Below, one piece after another: positions 1 to 7,145 of a DNA stretch of 11,549 bases. Each line of letters begins with the position of its first letter. Position 1 is the stretch's first letter. The stretch lies in assembly GCF_938036805.1 (NCBI RefSeq), contig NZ_CALHWC010000214.1:1-11549 (forward strand). Direction: 5' to 3'. The notes beneath the pieces were generated by a model. That model was not told the origin of the DNA and made no database searches. It saw nothing but the letters and a program-made list of their open reading frames with translations. Made by a program: the position numbers and the translations under genes. This DNA comes from an uncultured Streptococcus sp. (lineage in GTDB: Bacteria; Bacillota; Bacilli; Lactobacillales; Streptococcaceae).

Positions 1-54
1 TGTACGACGTTTGTTTTTCTTCGCTTTTGAAGTGCGACGTGCAGGTACTGCCAT
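1..54 (-). CDS. rpmF: 50S ribosomal protein L32, N-terminal part (cut by window edge)
   Basis: Reading leftward from an ATG at 52-54 gives 18 codons beginning MAVPARRTSKAKKN and continuing KRRT, the highly conserved basic N-terminus of bacterial L32, a small protein of the large ribosomal subunit. The rest lies outside the window. A strong ribosome binding site (AAGGAG read on the minus strand, about 64-69) stands 9-14 bases upstream of the start. The gene runs divergently from ilvD. In Gram-positive bacteria rpmF is usually followed by rpmG (L33), which would lie off the left edge. The identity is secure despite the short length because every residue fits the family start. Confidence 0.93.
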   Translation of the reverse strand, partial: MAVPARRTSKAKKNKRRT

Positions 55-115
55 TGTTTGTTTCTCCTTTTAGAATGTAATTCGATGCAATCTCATGATT
101 TTCATCAACTTTAAC

Positions 116-144
116 AGTATAACAAAACTTTTTTGTAAAGTAAA
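116..144 (-). promoter_or_regulatory. Probable rpmF promoter
   Basis: On the minus strand TTTACT (139-144) and TATACT (116-121) are separated by exactly 17 bases. A TGT triplet directly before the -10 makes it an extended -10 element. Transcription would start near 109, leaving a 5' leader of about 55 bases before the rpmF ATG. Predicted from sequence only. Confidence 0.6.
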
Positions 145-227
145 GTTACTTGACAGAAATTTTTGATTTTCTTTTGGACAATAGCAAAGCTTTTTAGCAA
201 TTGCGCCTATTTTTAGATTATTATTCC

Positions 228-242
228 AATATTCTGAAAATT
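228..242. promoter_or_regulatory. CodY operator upstream of ilvD
   Basis: AATATTCTGAAAATT matches the CodY consensus AATTTTCWGAAAATT at 14 of 15 positions. CodY is the GTP- and branched-chain-amino-acid-sensing repressor of low-GC Gram-positives, and branched-chain amino acid synthesis genes are its classical targets. The site is centred about 57 bases before the predicted ilvD transcription start, just upstream of the -35 area. CodY bound here could hinder RNA polymerase when isoleucine, leucine and valine are plentiful. The match is read directly; the regulation is inferred. Confidence 0.72.
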
Positions 243-276
243 TAAAAATTTTCTTCTGTCCAATAGAGCCTAAGTG

Positions 277-285
277 TGGTATAAT
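277..285 (+). promoter_or_regulatory. ilvD promoter, extended -10
   Basis: TGG followed by a perfect TATAAT (280-285) forms an extended -10 box. The -35 area near 257-262 is weak (TGTCCA), as is common when the TGN extension is present. Transcription would start near 292, giving a leader of about 29 bases. That leader would exclude the upstream ATG at 297 from having a proper ribosome binding site. Confidence 0.75.
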
Positions 286-320
286 AAAGCACAAAGATGA
301 CTACAACGAAAGGGAAAGAC

Positions 321-2027
321 ATGACAAATAAAGTAGATACACGCCACAAAAGTAAGATTTATGACAGTATGGTCAAATCTCCTAACCGCGCCATGCTTCG
401 TGCGACAGGGATGACGGACAAGGACTTTGAGACTCCGATTGTCGGAGTGATTTCGACTTGGGCGGAAAATACGCCTTGTAATATTCACCTGCATGATTTT
501 GGGAAACTGGCCAAAGAAGGAGTAAAAGAACAAGGTGCTTGGCCTGTTCAGTTCGGTACGATTACGGTTGCGGACGGGATTGCCATGGGAACTCCTGGTA
601 TGCGTTTCTCTTTGACATCTCGTGATATCATTGCGGACTCTATCGAAGCTGCCATGGGTGGGCACAATGTGGATGCCTTCGTCGCTATCGGCGGCTGTGA
701 CAAGAATATGCCTGGCTCTATGATTGCCATTGCCAATATGGATATTCCAGCTATCTTCGCCTACGGTGGAACCATTGCACCGGGAAATCTGGATGGCAAG
801 GATATTGACTTGGTTTCCGTTTTTGAAGGAATCGGGAAGTGGAATCATGGCGATTTGACTGCTGAGGAAGTGCGCCGCATCGAGTGTAACGCCTGCCCTG
901 GCCCTGGCGGCTGTGGCGGTATGTACACGGCTAATACTATGGCGACGGCTATTGAAGTCCTAGGTATGAGCTTGCCTGGCTCTTCTTCTCACCCAGCAGA
1001 ATCTCAAGATAAGAAGGATGATATCGTGGAAGCTGGCCGAGCAGTTGTCCGGATGCTGGAAATGGGGCTTAAGCCGTCTGACATTCTGACTCGCGAAGCC
1101 TTCGAAGATGCTATCACAGTGACCATGGCTTTGGGTGGCTCTACCAATGCTACTCTGCACTTGTTGGCCATTGCCCATGCGGCAAATGTGGAGCTGACCT
1201 TGGATGATTTCAATGTCATTCAAGAGCGCGTGCCGCATTTGGCGGATTTGAAACCATCCGGTCAGTATGTCTTCCAAGACCTATACAATGTCGGTGGTGT
1301 GCCTGCCGTTATGAAATATCTCTTGGCTAATGGCTTCTTGCACGGTGATCGCATCACTTGTACAGGTAAGACAGTCGCTGAAAACTTGGCTGACTTTGCA
1401 GATCTCACACCGGGACAAAAAGTCATTATGCCGCTTGAAAATCCAAAACGTGCGGACGGTCCATTGATTATCTTGCATGGGAATCTAGCACCAGACGGCG
1501 CTGTTGCCAAGGTATCAGGTGTTAAGGTTCGTCGTCACGTCGGACCAGCCAAGGTCTTTGACTCAGAAGAAGCTGCTATTGATGCAGTGTTGGCCGATGA
1601 AGTAGTGGATGGCGATGTAGTCGTTGTTCGTTACGTTGGACCAAAGGGTGGGCCTGGTATGCCAGAAATGCTGTCACTTTCTTCTATCATTGTAGGGAAA
1701 GGCCAAGGAGACAAGGTGGCCCTTCTGACAGACGGTCGCTTCTCAGGTGGTACCTACGGTCTCGTTGTCGGACACATTGCTCCTGAAGCTCAGGATGGTG
1801 GACCAATTGCCTATCTTCGTACAGGGGATATGGTCACGGTTGACCAAGACACCAAGGAAATTTCCATGGCAGTTTCTGAAGAAGAACTTGAAAAACGCAA
1901 GGCAGAAACGATCATTCCACCGCTTTATAGCCGTGGGGTACTTGGTAAATATGCCCATATGGTATCCTCTGCTGCTAAAGGTGCTGTTACCGACTTCTGG
2001 AAGCCAGAAGAAACAGGTAAAAAATAG
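321..2027 (+). CDS. ilvD: Dihydroxy-acid dehydratase
   Basis: This 568-residue enzyme dehydrates 2,3-dihydroxy-3-methylbutanoate and its ethyl homologue to the 2-keto acids, the shared third step of valine/leucine and isoleucine synthesis, in the cytoplasm. The three iron-sulfur cluster cysteines of the family are visible: C53 (in TPCNIHL), C126 (GGCDKNMPG) and C198 ([14 protein letters not shown]). Asp127 and Lys128 of the metal site follow C126. The C-terminal [11 protein letters not shown] signature is also present. Length and sequence agree closely with streptococcal IlvD. I chose ATG 321, not the in-frame ATG at 297, because an AAAGGGA ribosome binding site stands at 310-316 and the protein then begins [17 protein letters not shown], like its relatives. 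A CodY site and an extended -10 promoter lie upstream. It appears monocistronic, with a terminator 17 bases after the stop. Confidence 0.97.
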   Translation: MTNKVDTRHKSKIYDSMVKSPNRAMLRATGMTDKDFETPIVGVISTWAENTPCNIHLHDFGKLAKEGVKEQGAWPVQFGTITVADGIAMGTPGMRFSLTSRDIIADSIEAAMGGHNVDAFVAIGGCDKNMPGSMIAIANMDIPAIFAYGGTIAPGNLDGKDIDLVSVFEGIGKWNHGDLTAEEVRRIECNACPGPGGCGGMYTANTMATAIEVLGMSLPGSSSHPAESQDKKDDIVEAGRAVVRMLEMGLKPSDILTREAFEDAITVTMALGGSTNATLHLLAIAHAANVELTLDDFNVIQERVPHLADLKPSGQYVFQDLYNVGGVPAVMKYLLANGFLHGDRITCTGKTVAENLADFADLTPGQKVIMPLENPKRADGPLIILHGNLAPDGAVAKVSGVKVRRHVGPAKVFDSEEAAIDAVLADEVVDGDVVVVRYVGPKGGPGMPEMLSLSSIIVGKGQGDKVALLTDGRFSGGTYGLVVGHIAPEAQDGGPIAYLRTGDMVTVDQDTKEISMAVSEEELEKRKAETIIPPLYSRGVLGKYAHMVSSAAKGAVTDFWKPEETGKK

Positions 2028-2044
2028 CCTATATATGACAAAAG

Positions 2045-2069
2045 AACCCGCTAGTTTTTCTAGCGGGTT
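2045..2069. terminator. Bidirectional terminator between ilvD and the DUF59 gene
   Basis: A perfect 10-bp stem, AACCCGCTAG (2045-2054) and CTAGCGGGTT (2060-2069), closes a TTTTT loop. U-rich tracts follow on both strands (TATTAATTT rightward, CTTTTG leftward). It lies between convergent genes and can stop transcription from either side. Confidence 0.88.
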
Positions 2070-2096
2070 TATTAATTTGGATGAATGTTCATTTTC

Positions 2097-2438
2097 TTAT
2101 CTAGGACTGATCCCTAAGGCAATGCGGCCAAAGCGACTGATACGAGTGATTTTCCACGCGGGCGACCAAGTGACTTCAACAGAGACAGTTTCGATGCCCT
2201 CGATTTGCTTCAGGGACTCGACGATTTCAATGGGAACGGTCTCGGTACAGTCGCAGGCTGTGTCTGTGAAGGTCATGACAATCTTGCAGTGGCCAGTCTC
2301 GTCAAGGTTGATTTCATAGATGAGCCCGAGATTGTAGACATCAAGCTCGACCTCTGGATCGTAAATTGTTTCGAGTTTCTTAATTAGTTCTTCTTGGATA
2401 GCTGCGGCTCGGTCATTGATTTTGATATCGTCTCTCAT
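2097..2438 (-). CDS. MIP18/DUF59 family iron-sulfur cluster assembly factor (SufT/YitW-like)
   Basis: A 113-residue cytoplasmic protein. Residues 14-92 carry the MIP18/DUF59 pattern: an N-terminal helix, then YDPEVELDVYNLGLIYEI (26-43), a beta strand ending TFTDTACDC (56-64), a helix with VPIEIVESL, and VEVTWSPAW near residue 91. Relatives take part in maturation of Fe-S proteins. The neighbouring gene ilvD encodes an Fe-S enzyme, so the linkage is suggestive. The conserved cysteine region usually reads like TxxxCP; here it is ACDC (C62 and C64) with the proline further on at 69, as in streptococcal forms I recall. ATG 2436-2438 has AAGGA-type ribosome binding sites within 8-20 bases upstream. 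The gene converges on ilvD and diverges from hisS. I could not find a clear promoter between it and hisS. Confidence 0.85.
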   Translation of the reverse strand: MRDDIKINDRAAAIQEELIKKLETIYDPEVELDVYNLGLIYEINLDETGHCKIVMTFTDTACDCTETVPIEIVESLKQIEGIETVSVEVTWSPAWKITRISRFGRIALGISPR

Positions 2439-2580
2439 CTTCTGTCCTTCTTCCTTTATAGAATAGTGGTCTTATTTTCTCATAATTCTGACAATTTTTC
2501 AAGAAATTCTGGCGAATGAAAACGGATTTAGTCTCTTGGAGGGAATTTTTCTGCTCTAACTCCTCAAAACATCTGATTTA

Positions 2581-2589
2581 TGGTAAAAT
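2581..2589 (+). promoter_or_regulatory. hisS promoter, extended -10
   Basis: TGG followed by TAAAAT (2584-2589) resembles the other extended -10 elements in this window; the -35 region is poor. Transcription would start near 2596, only about 27 bases before the hisS ATG. That leaves no room for a T-box leader between this promoter and the gene. Confidence 0.55.
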
Positions 2590-2622
2590 AATAGATATTA
2601 TATAGTTGCAGAGGATCAGAAA

Positions 2623-3903
2623 ATGAAATTACAAAAACCTAAAGGAACTCAGGATATCCTCCCTCAGGAATCTGCTAAATGGCAGTATCTGGAGGAGTTT
2701 GCTCGTAAGACGTTTAAAAAATACAACTATGCGGAAATTCGGACACCGATTTTTGAGCACTATGAGGTCATCAGTCGTTCTGTTGGAGATACGACAGACA
2801 TCGTGACCAAGGAAATGTATGATTTTTACGATAAGGGAGACCGTCATATCACGTTACGACCAGAAGGAACTGCACCGGTCGTTCGTTCTTATGTCGAAAA
2901 CAAGCTCTTTGCGCCAGAGGTTCAAAAGCCAGTTAAGCTTTATTATATGGGATCTATGTTCCGCTATGAGCGGCCTCAGGCTGGTCGCTTGCGCGAATTT
3001 CACCAAATCGGGGTGGAGTGCTTCGGCTCTGAAAATCCAGCGACAGATGCAGAAACGATTGCTATGGCGGCTCAGTTCTTCAAGGAAATTGGGATTGGAC
3101 AGGTGACGCTGCAACTGAATAGTTTGGGCAATGCGGCGAGTCGGGCTGCCTACCGTCAGGCCTTGATTGATTATTTGACTCCGCTGAAAGACAGTCTTTC
3201 TAAGGATAGTCAGCGTCGTTTGGAGGAAAATCCGCTGCGGGTGCTGGATTCGAAGGAAAAAGAAGATAAGGCAGCCGTTGCGCAGGCACCTTCGATTTTG
3301 GACTTTCTGGACGAGGAGAGTCAGGAGCATTTTGCGGCTGTCCGCTCAATGCTAGAGTCTTTAGAGGTTCCTTATGTCATTAACACCAATATGGTGCGCG
3401 GTCTGGACTACTACAATCACACGATTTTTGAGTTTACGACAGATGTGGCAGGAAGTGAACTGACTATCTGTGCGGGCGGCCGCTATGATGGCTTGGTTGA
3501 CTACTTCGGTGGGCCAGAAACCCCTGCCTTTGGTTTTGGTATGGGAATGGAGCGTCTCCTCTTGGTTTTAGAAAAACAGGGAGTAGCTCTGCCACTTGAG
3601 ACAGGCTTGGATGCCTATATTGCCGTTCTAGGTGAAGCTGCCAATCGCAGTGCTTTGGAATTAGTGCAAGCTCTCCGCAATCAAGGATTTGCGGCTGAAC
3701 GGGATTATCTGAACCGCAAGCTCAAGGCTCAGTTCAAGTCAGCAGATGCTTTTGGAGCCAAGACCATCATTACTTTAGGTGAAAGTGAAATCGAGAGCGG
3801 TCAAGTCACTGTGAAGAATAATGCGACTCGTCAAGAAGTGGTGGTTGGACTGGATCAAGTCCAAGAAAACTATCAGGCTGTTCTCGAAAAATTAGGTTGT
3901 TAG
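2623..3903 (+). CDS. hisS: Histidyl-tRNA synthetase
   Basis: This 426-residue class II aminoacyl-tRNA synthetase charges tRNA-His with histidine in the cytoplasm. All the class signatures are present: motif 1 region around [14 protein letters not shown] (43-56), TLRPEGT (77-83), motif 2 [16 protein letters not shown] (113-128), the HisRS-specific [12 protein letters not shown] (259-270) and GGRYDGL (285-291), and motif 3 [12 protein letters not shown] (303-314). Residues from about 330 to the end form the anticodon-binding domain. Length is normal for streptococci. A GAGGA ribosome binding site lies about 8-12 bases before the ATG. It is divergent from the DUF59 gene and appears to be transcribed alone. 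In the 144 bases after it I see only a weak, AT-rich stem-loop (CTTAAA/TTTAAG around 3922-3943) with no T-tract, so termination there is uncertain. Confidence 0.97.
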   Translation: MKLQKPKGTQDILPQESAKWQYLEEFARKTFKKYNYAEIRTPIFEHYEVISRSVGDTTDIVTKEMYDFYDKGDRHITLRPEGTAPVVRSYVENKLFAPEVQKPVKLYYMGSMFRYERPQAGRLREFHQIGVECFGSENPATDAETIAMAAQFFKEIGIGQVTLQLNSLGNAASRAAYRQALIDYLTPLKDSLSKDSQRRLEENPLRVLDSKEKEDKAAVAQAPSILDFLDEESQEHFAAVRSMLESLEVPYVINTNMVRGLDYYNHTIFEFTTDVAGSELTICAGGRYDGLVDYFGGPETPAFGFGMGMERLLLVLEKQGVALPLETGLDAYIAVLGEAANRSALELVQALRNQGFAAERDYLNRKLKAQFKSADAFGAKTIITLGESEIESGQVTVKNNATRQEVVVGLDQVQENYQAVLEKLGC

Positions 3904-3986
3904 AGAAAAACTTGCCCTTTCTTAAATTTCTAGCTCTTTAAGGGATCTCAAAACATTACATTTTTATTACGCGACGAGCAAATACT

Positions 3987-4015
3987 GTAACAAATTGATA
4001 ACATTTTGGTATAAT
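3987..4015 (+). promoter_or_regulatory. Promoter of the lipoprotein gene
   Basis: A perfect TATAAT (4010-4015) is preceded directly by TGG. GTAACA (3987-3992) lies 17 bases upstream as a 4-of-6 -35 box. Transcription would start near 4022, placing an AAGGAG ribosome binding site well inside the short leader. Confidence 0.7.
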
Positions 4016-4047
4016 GGTTATACTCTTACATAAATAAAGGAGAAAAA

Positions 4048-4917
4048 ATGAAAAAATTGATGAAATTTGGCGTATTGCCTGCTTGTATTCTTTTGTTGGG
4101 AGCATGTTCGGCCCTGCCAAAACCACAGAAGAAGAACGCTGAAAACGTGAAGACAGAGCAATCTTCATCTTCTACATCAGAAAAAGAAACCAATGAAAAG
4201 CGGATTGAAAAAGACGCAGATATTATCTTGCGTGCAGTCTTTACAGATCACTCTTCAGGTTTCACGACCTTGATGGGAACTTCTGTTGACAAATGGAAGA
4301 AAGGCATTACTCAGTCTTACGTTGATGAAAATCTGTCTAAATATACGCCAGAAGAAAACTACACGCTTGACTTAAAAACAGAAAAATTCCCTCCATCAAA
4401 AATCTTGGAGTTATTTGACCAAGCACGTTTTAAAGTCTTAGCTACGGTTGGCGATAATTTTGAAATTACTAAAGTTGAAGACGATGGAGAAACTGCAACT
4501 GTAACATTTAAGAGCCGTGCGATTGCGACACGTGATTTGGCCAATTTAATCAATATGACCAAAGCTAGTCTTTTTGAAAATGGGGTTGAAGATGTAAAAG
4601 CCTTGGAAGACTCAACGGATCCAGATCTGGAGAAGCGTTTGGCTTTGGTAAATAACTTCCTCTTCTACTATGCTTTTGACCGTATGAATGAAGACTTTGG
4701 CTACATTGCGCCACGTGAGTTTACAATGGAGTTAACGAAGACAAAAGAGGGTCGCTATATTCTCAATGACGAAAACTTTATTGAATTGCGTAAATCAATT
4801 TTTGTCAATGAGTATTCAGCAAATGGTGCAGAAACCCGTAAAGGAAATAAATCAACCGATTCTGGCTCTAAATCTGACTCAAGCTCCTCTTCATCTTCCG
4901 ATAAATCAAAGATCTAA
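4048..4917 (+). CDS. Secreted lipoprotein of unknown function
   Basis: A 289-residue exported protein. It has a short lysine-rich N-terminus, a hydrophobic stretch (residues 7-17) and a textbook lipobox LLGAC, so Cys20 would be lipidated and the protein anchored to the outer face of the membrane. Residues 21-60 are a charged, serine-rich linker (QSSSSTSEKETNEKR). Residues 60-255 form one compact domain with alternating helices and strands. The last ~30 residues are a low-complexity tail of Ser, Lys, Asp and Gly, which is unusual at the far end of a lipoprotein. I do not recognise the core domain; DUF5105-like lipoproteins of Firmicutes are a possibility I cannot confirm. ATG 4048 is chosen because AAGGAG lies 5-10 bases upstream. 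It has its own promoter and a terminator after it, so it is probably a single-gene unit marking the end of the stable chromosome segment. Confidence 0.85.
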   Translation: MKKLMKFGVLPACILLLGACSALPKPQKKNAENVKTEQSSSSTSEKETNEKRIEKDADIILRAVFTDHSSGFTTLMGTSVDKWKKGITQSYVDENLSKYTPEENYTLDLKTEKFPPSKILELFDQARFKVLATVGDNFEITKVEDDGETATVTFKSRAIATRDLANLINMTKASLFENGVEDVKALEDSTDPDLEKRLALVNNFLFYYAFDRMNEDFGYIAPREFTMELTKTKEGRYILNDENFIELRKSIFVNEYSANGAETRKGNKSTDSGSKSDSSSSSSSDKSKI

Positions 4918-4959
4918 TAGTTTGAAATAAGATTTAGGATCTCATTTATATAGATAACG

Positions 4960-4991
4960 GGTCTGGGGCTTTTTGTCTCAGGCCTTTATTT
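4960..4991 (+). terminator. Rho-independent terminator after the lipoprotein gene
   Basis: GGTCTGGGGC (4960-4969) pairs over ten positions, including three G-U wobbles, with GTCTCAGGCC (4975-4984) around a TTTTT loop, and TTTATTT follows. It separates the lipoprotein from the accessory genes. Only 30 bases remain before the next start codon and no good promoter is visible there, so the downstream gene may depend on read-through. Confidence 0.78.
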
Positions 4992-5021
4992 ATCAACTAG
5001 CTCGAATGACGGAGGATAGAA

Positions 5022-5681
5022 ATGGAAACGATTTATTTAAGCAAAGAAGACATGTTGGAAATCTGTCAAGATGGTGATAAGTATTTCTTGCGTTATCCAA
5101 CCTTTAATATTACCTGCCCAGAAGTGATTAGAGAAATCCCCAAAGAAGCTGCAGACAGTTACATGTCGGGAGAACATAGTGGCAAAGAGTTGATGAATTA
5201 TGCAGATTATGGTTTTTGGAAATCTAAAAAGCAACATACACAAGAAGAATCTGACAAGCTCTTCATCGAAAATCATCCTTCTTTTATTTTAAAAAACCCA
5301 AGAAATACTCGTCGTCTTTTTACAGCAGAGGAATTTAGACAAATTGTCACCCAAGCCATTGTTTCAGAACTGGAACCTAGCGAACTTGACGCAATTGGTA
5401 TAGTTGATAGTCATTTAGAGCTTCTTCTGGTGGATCCAGTTGGCTGGCAGGAAGAGATAGAAGCAGTCCATTTGGAAATTCTGCAAGAAAAAATTAATAA
5501 TTATATTTACTTCCTCGAAAGCAAGCAGTATGTGGAGCGATACGGTGATAAGTTTGATAAAAAAATCATCCATATCACTTTCCAATATTCTCCATCTGAT
5601 AATGGATTGGCCTTTCTTGCGACGGTTCAGAAGGTGTTACAACCGACTGATATGAGCTTGAAGATAGAATTGCCAGAGTAA
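5022..5681 (+). CDS. Two-domain DUF6572-like putative immunity protein, copy 1
   Basis: A 219-residue cytoplasmic, acidic protein with no signal peptide or membrane segment. The C-terminal part (about 111-210) matches my recollection of DUF6572: GIVDSHLELLLVDPVGW (126-142), then HLEILQEKINNYIYFLES and a closing strand before SPSDNGLAFL. I associate this family with immunity genes in polymorphic toxin loci. The N-terminal part (1-70) is a separate domain with PEVIREIPKEAADSY (33-47) and KELMNYADYGFW (55-66); the same motif occurs twice in the 142-residue protein at 9610. A second copy of the whole protein lies at 10123, about 82% identical by hand count, with differences concentrated at residues 78-106. 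GGAGG stands about 8 bases before the ATG. A terminator follows directly. The immunity role is inferred from family and context. Confidence 0.75.
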   Translation: METIYLSKEDMLEICQDGDKYFLRYPTFNITCPEVIREIPKEAADSYMSGEHSGKELMNYADYGFWKSKKQHTQEESDKLFIENHPSFILKNPRNTRRLFTAEEFRQIVTQAIVSELEPSELDAIGIVDSHLELLLVDPVGWQEEIEAVHLEILQEKINNYIYFLESKQYVERYGDKFDKKIIHITFQYSPSDNGLAFLATVQKVLQPTDMSLKIELPE

Positions 5682-5682
5682 G

Positions 5683-5719
5683 TTAGAAAAAGAGAAGGCG
5701 TTTGTCTTCTCTTTTCTAA
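5683..5719 (+). terminator. Terminator after the first DUF6572 gene
   Basis: TTAGAAAAAGAGAAG (5683-5697) pairs with CTTCTCTTTTCTAA (5706-5719) with one bulged A, closing an 8-base loop. The stem is long but AT-rich, and the 3' arm itself is U-rich. It ends the transcript two bases after the stop codon region. Confidence 0.7.
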
Positions 5720-5763
5720 TCTTCAAAAGCCTTTGCAATCTTTTCTGGACTAGATTTATAATA

Positions 5764-5772
5764 TGGTATAAT
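5764..5772 (+). promoter_or_regulatory. Extended -10 promoter for the 5873 gene and those after it
   Basis: TGG followed by a perfect TATAAT (5767-5772), with no convincing -35 box. Transcription would begin near 5779, giving a leader of roughly 94 bases if translation starts at 5873. It would serve the 5873 and 6429 genes and possibly the PoNi gene at 7146. Confidence 0.65.
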
Positions 5773-5872
5773 GTAAAAAAGTGCTTTCTGATTAATGGCT
5801 AAAAAACTTGATATAGTAAGAGAACTATTCTATCAGTTTAGTTCATATCATTTAAAATTGAGAGGGTCGACT

Positions 5873-6367
5873 ATGTTAACATTAAGCCATGTGATTGAAG
5901 ATACCTACAATGTAGAGGTGGACTATTATACGCCTCTTACTATTGAATGTTCGAGTTTCCCCTCATATATGCGAAAAGCTTACTTCCGTTTACTAGGTGA
6001 TAATAGCCTACTTGAGATTGGGATAAATCCAGATTCTTTTCGGTTGATGAATATTATACTTGTCCAGGTATCAAATGTGACTTTAATGGATGACATGAGT
6101 CTAGAAGAAGTGGAAGAGATAGAAGGCATTCCTGTTTTTCGTGATACTGTCATGTTTACAAATGGACTACATGATAGGAGGCAGGCCTTTGATGTCTTTT
6201 TGTCTAAAGACTTTTTGAAAATACAGTTGCTTAATCCTAAGGAAACTATGTATCTGACTAATGGGAGAGCAAAATTAGGATTTTCTCAAGATGGAACACT
6301 CGTGAGCATCTTGCTCGTAGAACTGGCATGTCATGAATATGAAATTTTAAAAAATAGTTTTGAATAG
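5873..6367 (+). CDS. Small cytoplasmic protein, unrecognised; candidate immunity protein
   Basis: I do not recognise this family. From ATG 5873 it is 164 residues, acidic, with no signal peptide or transmembrane helix. Features are a strand-rich centre (LLEIGINPDSFRLMNIILVQV), an acidic stretch SLEEVEEIEGIPVF, and DVFLSKDFLKIQLL followed by a hydrophobic C-terminal strand. The strand-rich make-up and small size are like many polymorphic-toxin immunity proteins. An in-frame ATG at 5795 would add 26 residues, but nothing like a ribosome binding site precedes it, whereas GAGAGGG lies 6-12 bases before 5873; I therefore prefer 5873. It sits in a run of immunity-type genes and shares a likely transcript with 6429. 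The role is inferred from context only. Confidence 0.62.
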   Translation: MLTLSHVIEDTYNVEVDYYTPLTIECSSFPSYMRKAYFRLLGDNSLLEIGINPDSFRLMNIILVQVSNVTLMDDMSLEEVEEIEGIPVFRDTVMFTNGLHDRRQAFDVFLSKDFLKIQLLNPKETMYLTNGRAKLGFSQDGTLVSILLVELACHEYEILKNSFE

Positions 6368-6410
6368 CGCTCCAAAAGTCTATTTCCTTGAGTGCTATAA
6401 AACTAGACTT
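6366..6410 (+). other. Two overlapping, mutually exclusive hairpins between genes
   Basis: AGCGCTC (6366-6372) can pair with GAGTGCT (6390-6396), with one G-U wobble. AAGTCTA (6376-6382) can pair perfectly with TAGACTT (6404-6410). The stems interleave, so the RNA would adopt one or the other, or a pseudoknot. The second stem ends nine bases before the ribosome binding site of the 6429 gene (AAGGAG, 6419-6424). Whether this has any regulatory role is unknown. The 3' arm also resembles the direct repeat at the right window edge. Confidence 0.4.
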
Positions 6411-6428
6411 ATTTGAATAAGGAGAAAA

Positions 6429-6908
6429 ATGATTAGAGCAAAATATGGTGAAAATATTGTTGTCGCTTTTAAGTACAAAAATCAGTATTCTTGGTATATT
6501 TCTGACTTGGAGCTGTGGTATATTAATTACGAAGAAGCGAGATATAGTGTAGAACATATTGATAAAGAGAGGTTGCGCTCCCCGTTTTTATTGCCCGAGA
6601 ATGTCCTCTATTTTTTAGAGGATATGCAAAAATATAGTTGCGACCTTTCAGAGTTAAAGAAAGTCTTTGCTAATGAGTATAAAAGGGATAAACTGAACGC
6701 TATTTATGATTTCGCCCCATCTTTATTTGTTGATATGGACAATTTGTTGTTGTACTCAAATTACGCAGAGTCTATTTCTTTTGAAGAGTATGTATCAGCT
6801 CCATGGATTGGAGAATATCAATATTTCCTAGATTTAATTCCAAGAGAATATTGGTTTTGGACGGAAATAGGGGAAAATGTGTTTGACAAAAATAAAACAA
6901 GTGAATAG
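6429..6908 (+). CDS. Small aromatic-rich protein, unrecognised; candidate immunity protein
   Basis: A 159-residue cytoplasmic protein, very rich in Tyr, Trp and Phe (for example YSWYISDLELWYINYEE near residues 20-36 and REYWFWTEIGENVF near 139-152) and acidic overall. No signal peptide, membrane span or known motif is visible, and I cannot assign a family. AAGGAG lies 5-10 bases before the ATG, giving firm support to the start. It follows the 5873 gene by 61 bases and precedes a PoNi gene, so it is probably another member of the immunity array. The same reading frame stays open beyond its TAG for another 65 codons, ending at 7106 (annotated separately). Confidence 0.65.
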   Translation: MIRAKYGENIVVAFKYKNQYSWYISDLELWYINYEEARYSVEHIDKERLRSPFLLPENVLYFLEDMQKYSCDLSELKKVFANEYKRDKLNAIYDFAPSLFVDMDNLLLYSNYAESISFEEYVSAPWIGEYQYFLDLIPREYWFWTEIGENVFDKNKTSE

Positions 6909-7106
6909 AGTAAAGAAAATAAAGAAATAGAAGGAAATAAACAAAGGAAGAAACTCTGCTCAACAGTTATGGGTACGGTTATTCCCTTTAATCACTTTCT
7001 ACTGGTCCCAGTTTGGCAAGAGAAAAAAGGGATAGAAGAGGAACATCCTGAATGGAAGAAAATCAGAATAATCAATAAAACTGGTAATATGCTGAAAATT
7101 CATTAA
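6909..7106 (+). pseudogene. Decayed coding fragment, possibly a deleted PoNi remnant
   Basis: After the TAG at 6906-6908 the same frame continues open to a TAA at 7104-7106, with an internal ATG at 6969 that lacks a ribosome binding site. The translated text contains LLVPVWQEKKG and, soon after, EEEHPEWKKIRIIN. These resemble LLPVWQSNSG and YRHPEWTIRINYN in the PoNi protein encoded just downstream, and CCAGTTTGGCA is shared exactly at the DNA level. In the intact protein the two segments are some 50 residues apart; here they are about 12 apart, so an internal deletion is suggested. The match is short and could be coincidence. The 39 bases between 7107 and the 7146 gene hold only its ribosome binding site and a 10-bp palindrome, TATGGCCATA. 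Confidence 0.4.
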
Positions 7107-7145
7107 CCTAAAAGAAGGCGCTTTATGGCCATAGGAGGATAATAA

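Noticed and set aside
297..320. Earlier in-frame ATG for ilvD adding 8 residues
   Set aside because: It has no ribosome binding site and lies only about 5 bases after the predicted transcription start; the ATG at 321 fits the family N-terminus.
270..848. 192-codon minus-strand frame inside ilvD, with other antisense frames at 548-736, 960-1277 and 1262-1510
   Set aside because: They lie opposite a clearly coding, conserved gene, have unnatural composition (many His, Arg and Cys) and lack ribosome binding sites.
1747..2319. 190-codon plus-strand frame spanning the ilvD end, the terminator and the DUF59 gene
   Set aside because: It is out of frame with ilvD, antisense to DUF59 and crosses a strong terminator.
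2494..2508. Second CodY-like sequence (12 of 15) between the DUF59 gene and hisS
   Set aside because: Three mismatches are common by chance in AT-rich streptococcal DNA, and neither neighbour is a typical CodY target.
2516..2530. Catabolite-responsive-element-like ATGAAAACGGATTTA before hisS
   Set aside because: It has one mismatch at a key C and poor symmetry, and hisS is not an expected CcpA target.
2439..2622. Possible T-box leader before hisS
   Set aside because: No T-box sequence or specifier hairpins are visible, and the extended -10 promoter sits only about 27 bases before the ATG.
5795..5872. Longer form of the 5873 gene starting at ATG 5795
   Set aside because: There is no ribosome binding site upstream, whereas GAGAGGG precedes 5873.
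7124..7133. 10-bp palindrome TATGGCCATA just before the PoNi ribosome binding site, considered as an operator
   Set aside because: It is short, single and not repeated at the other PoNi gene.
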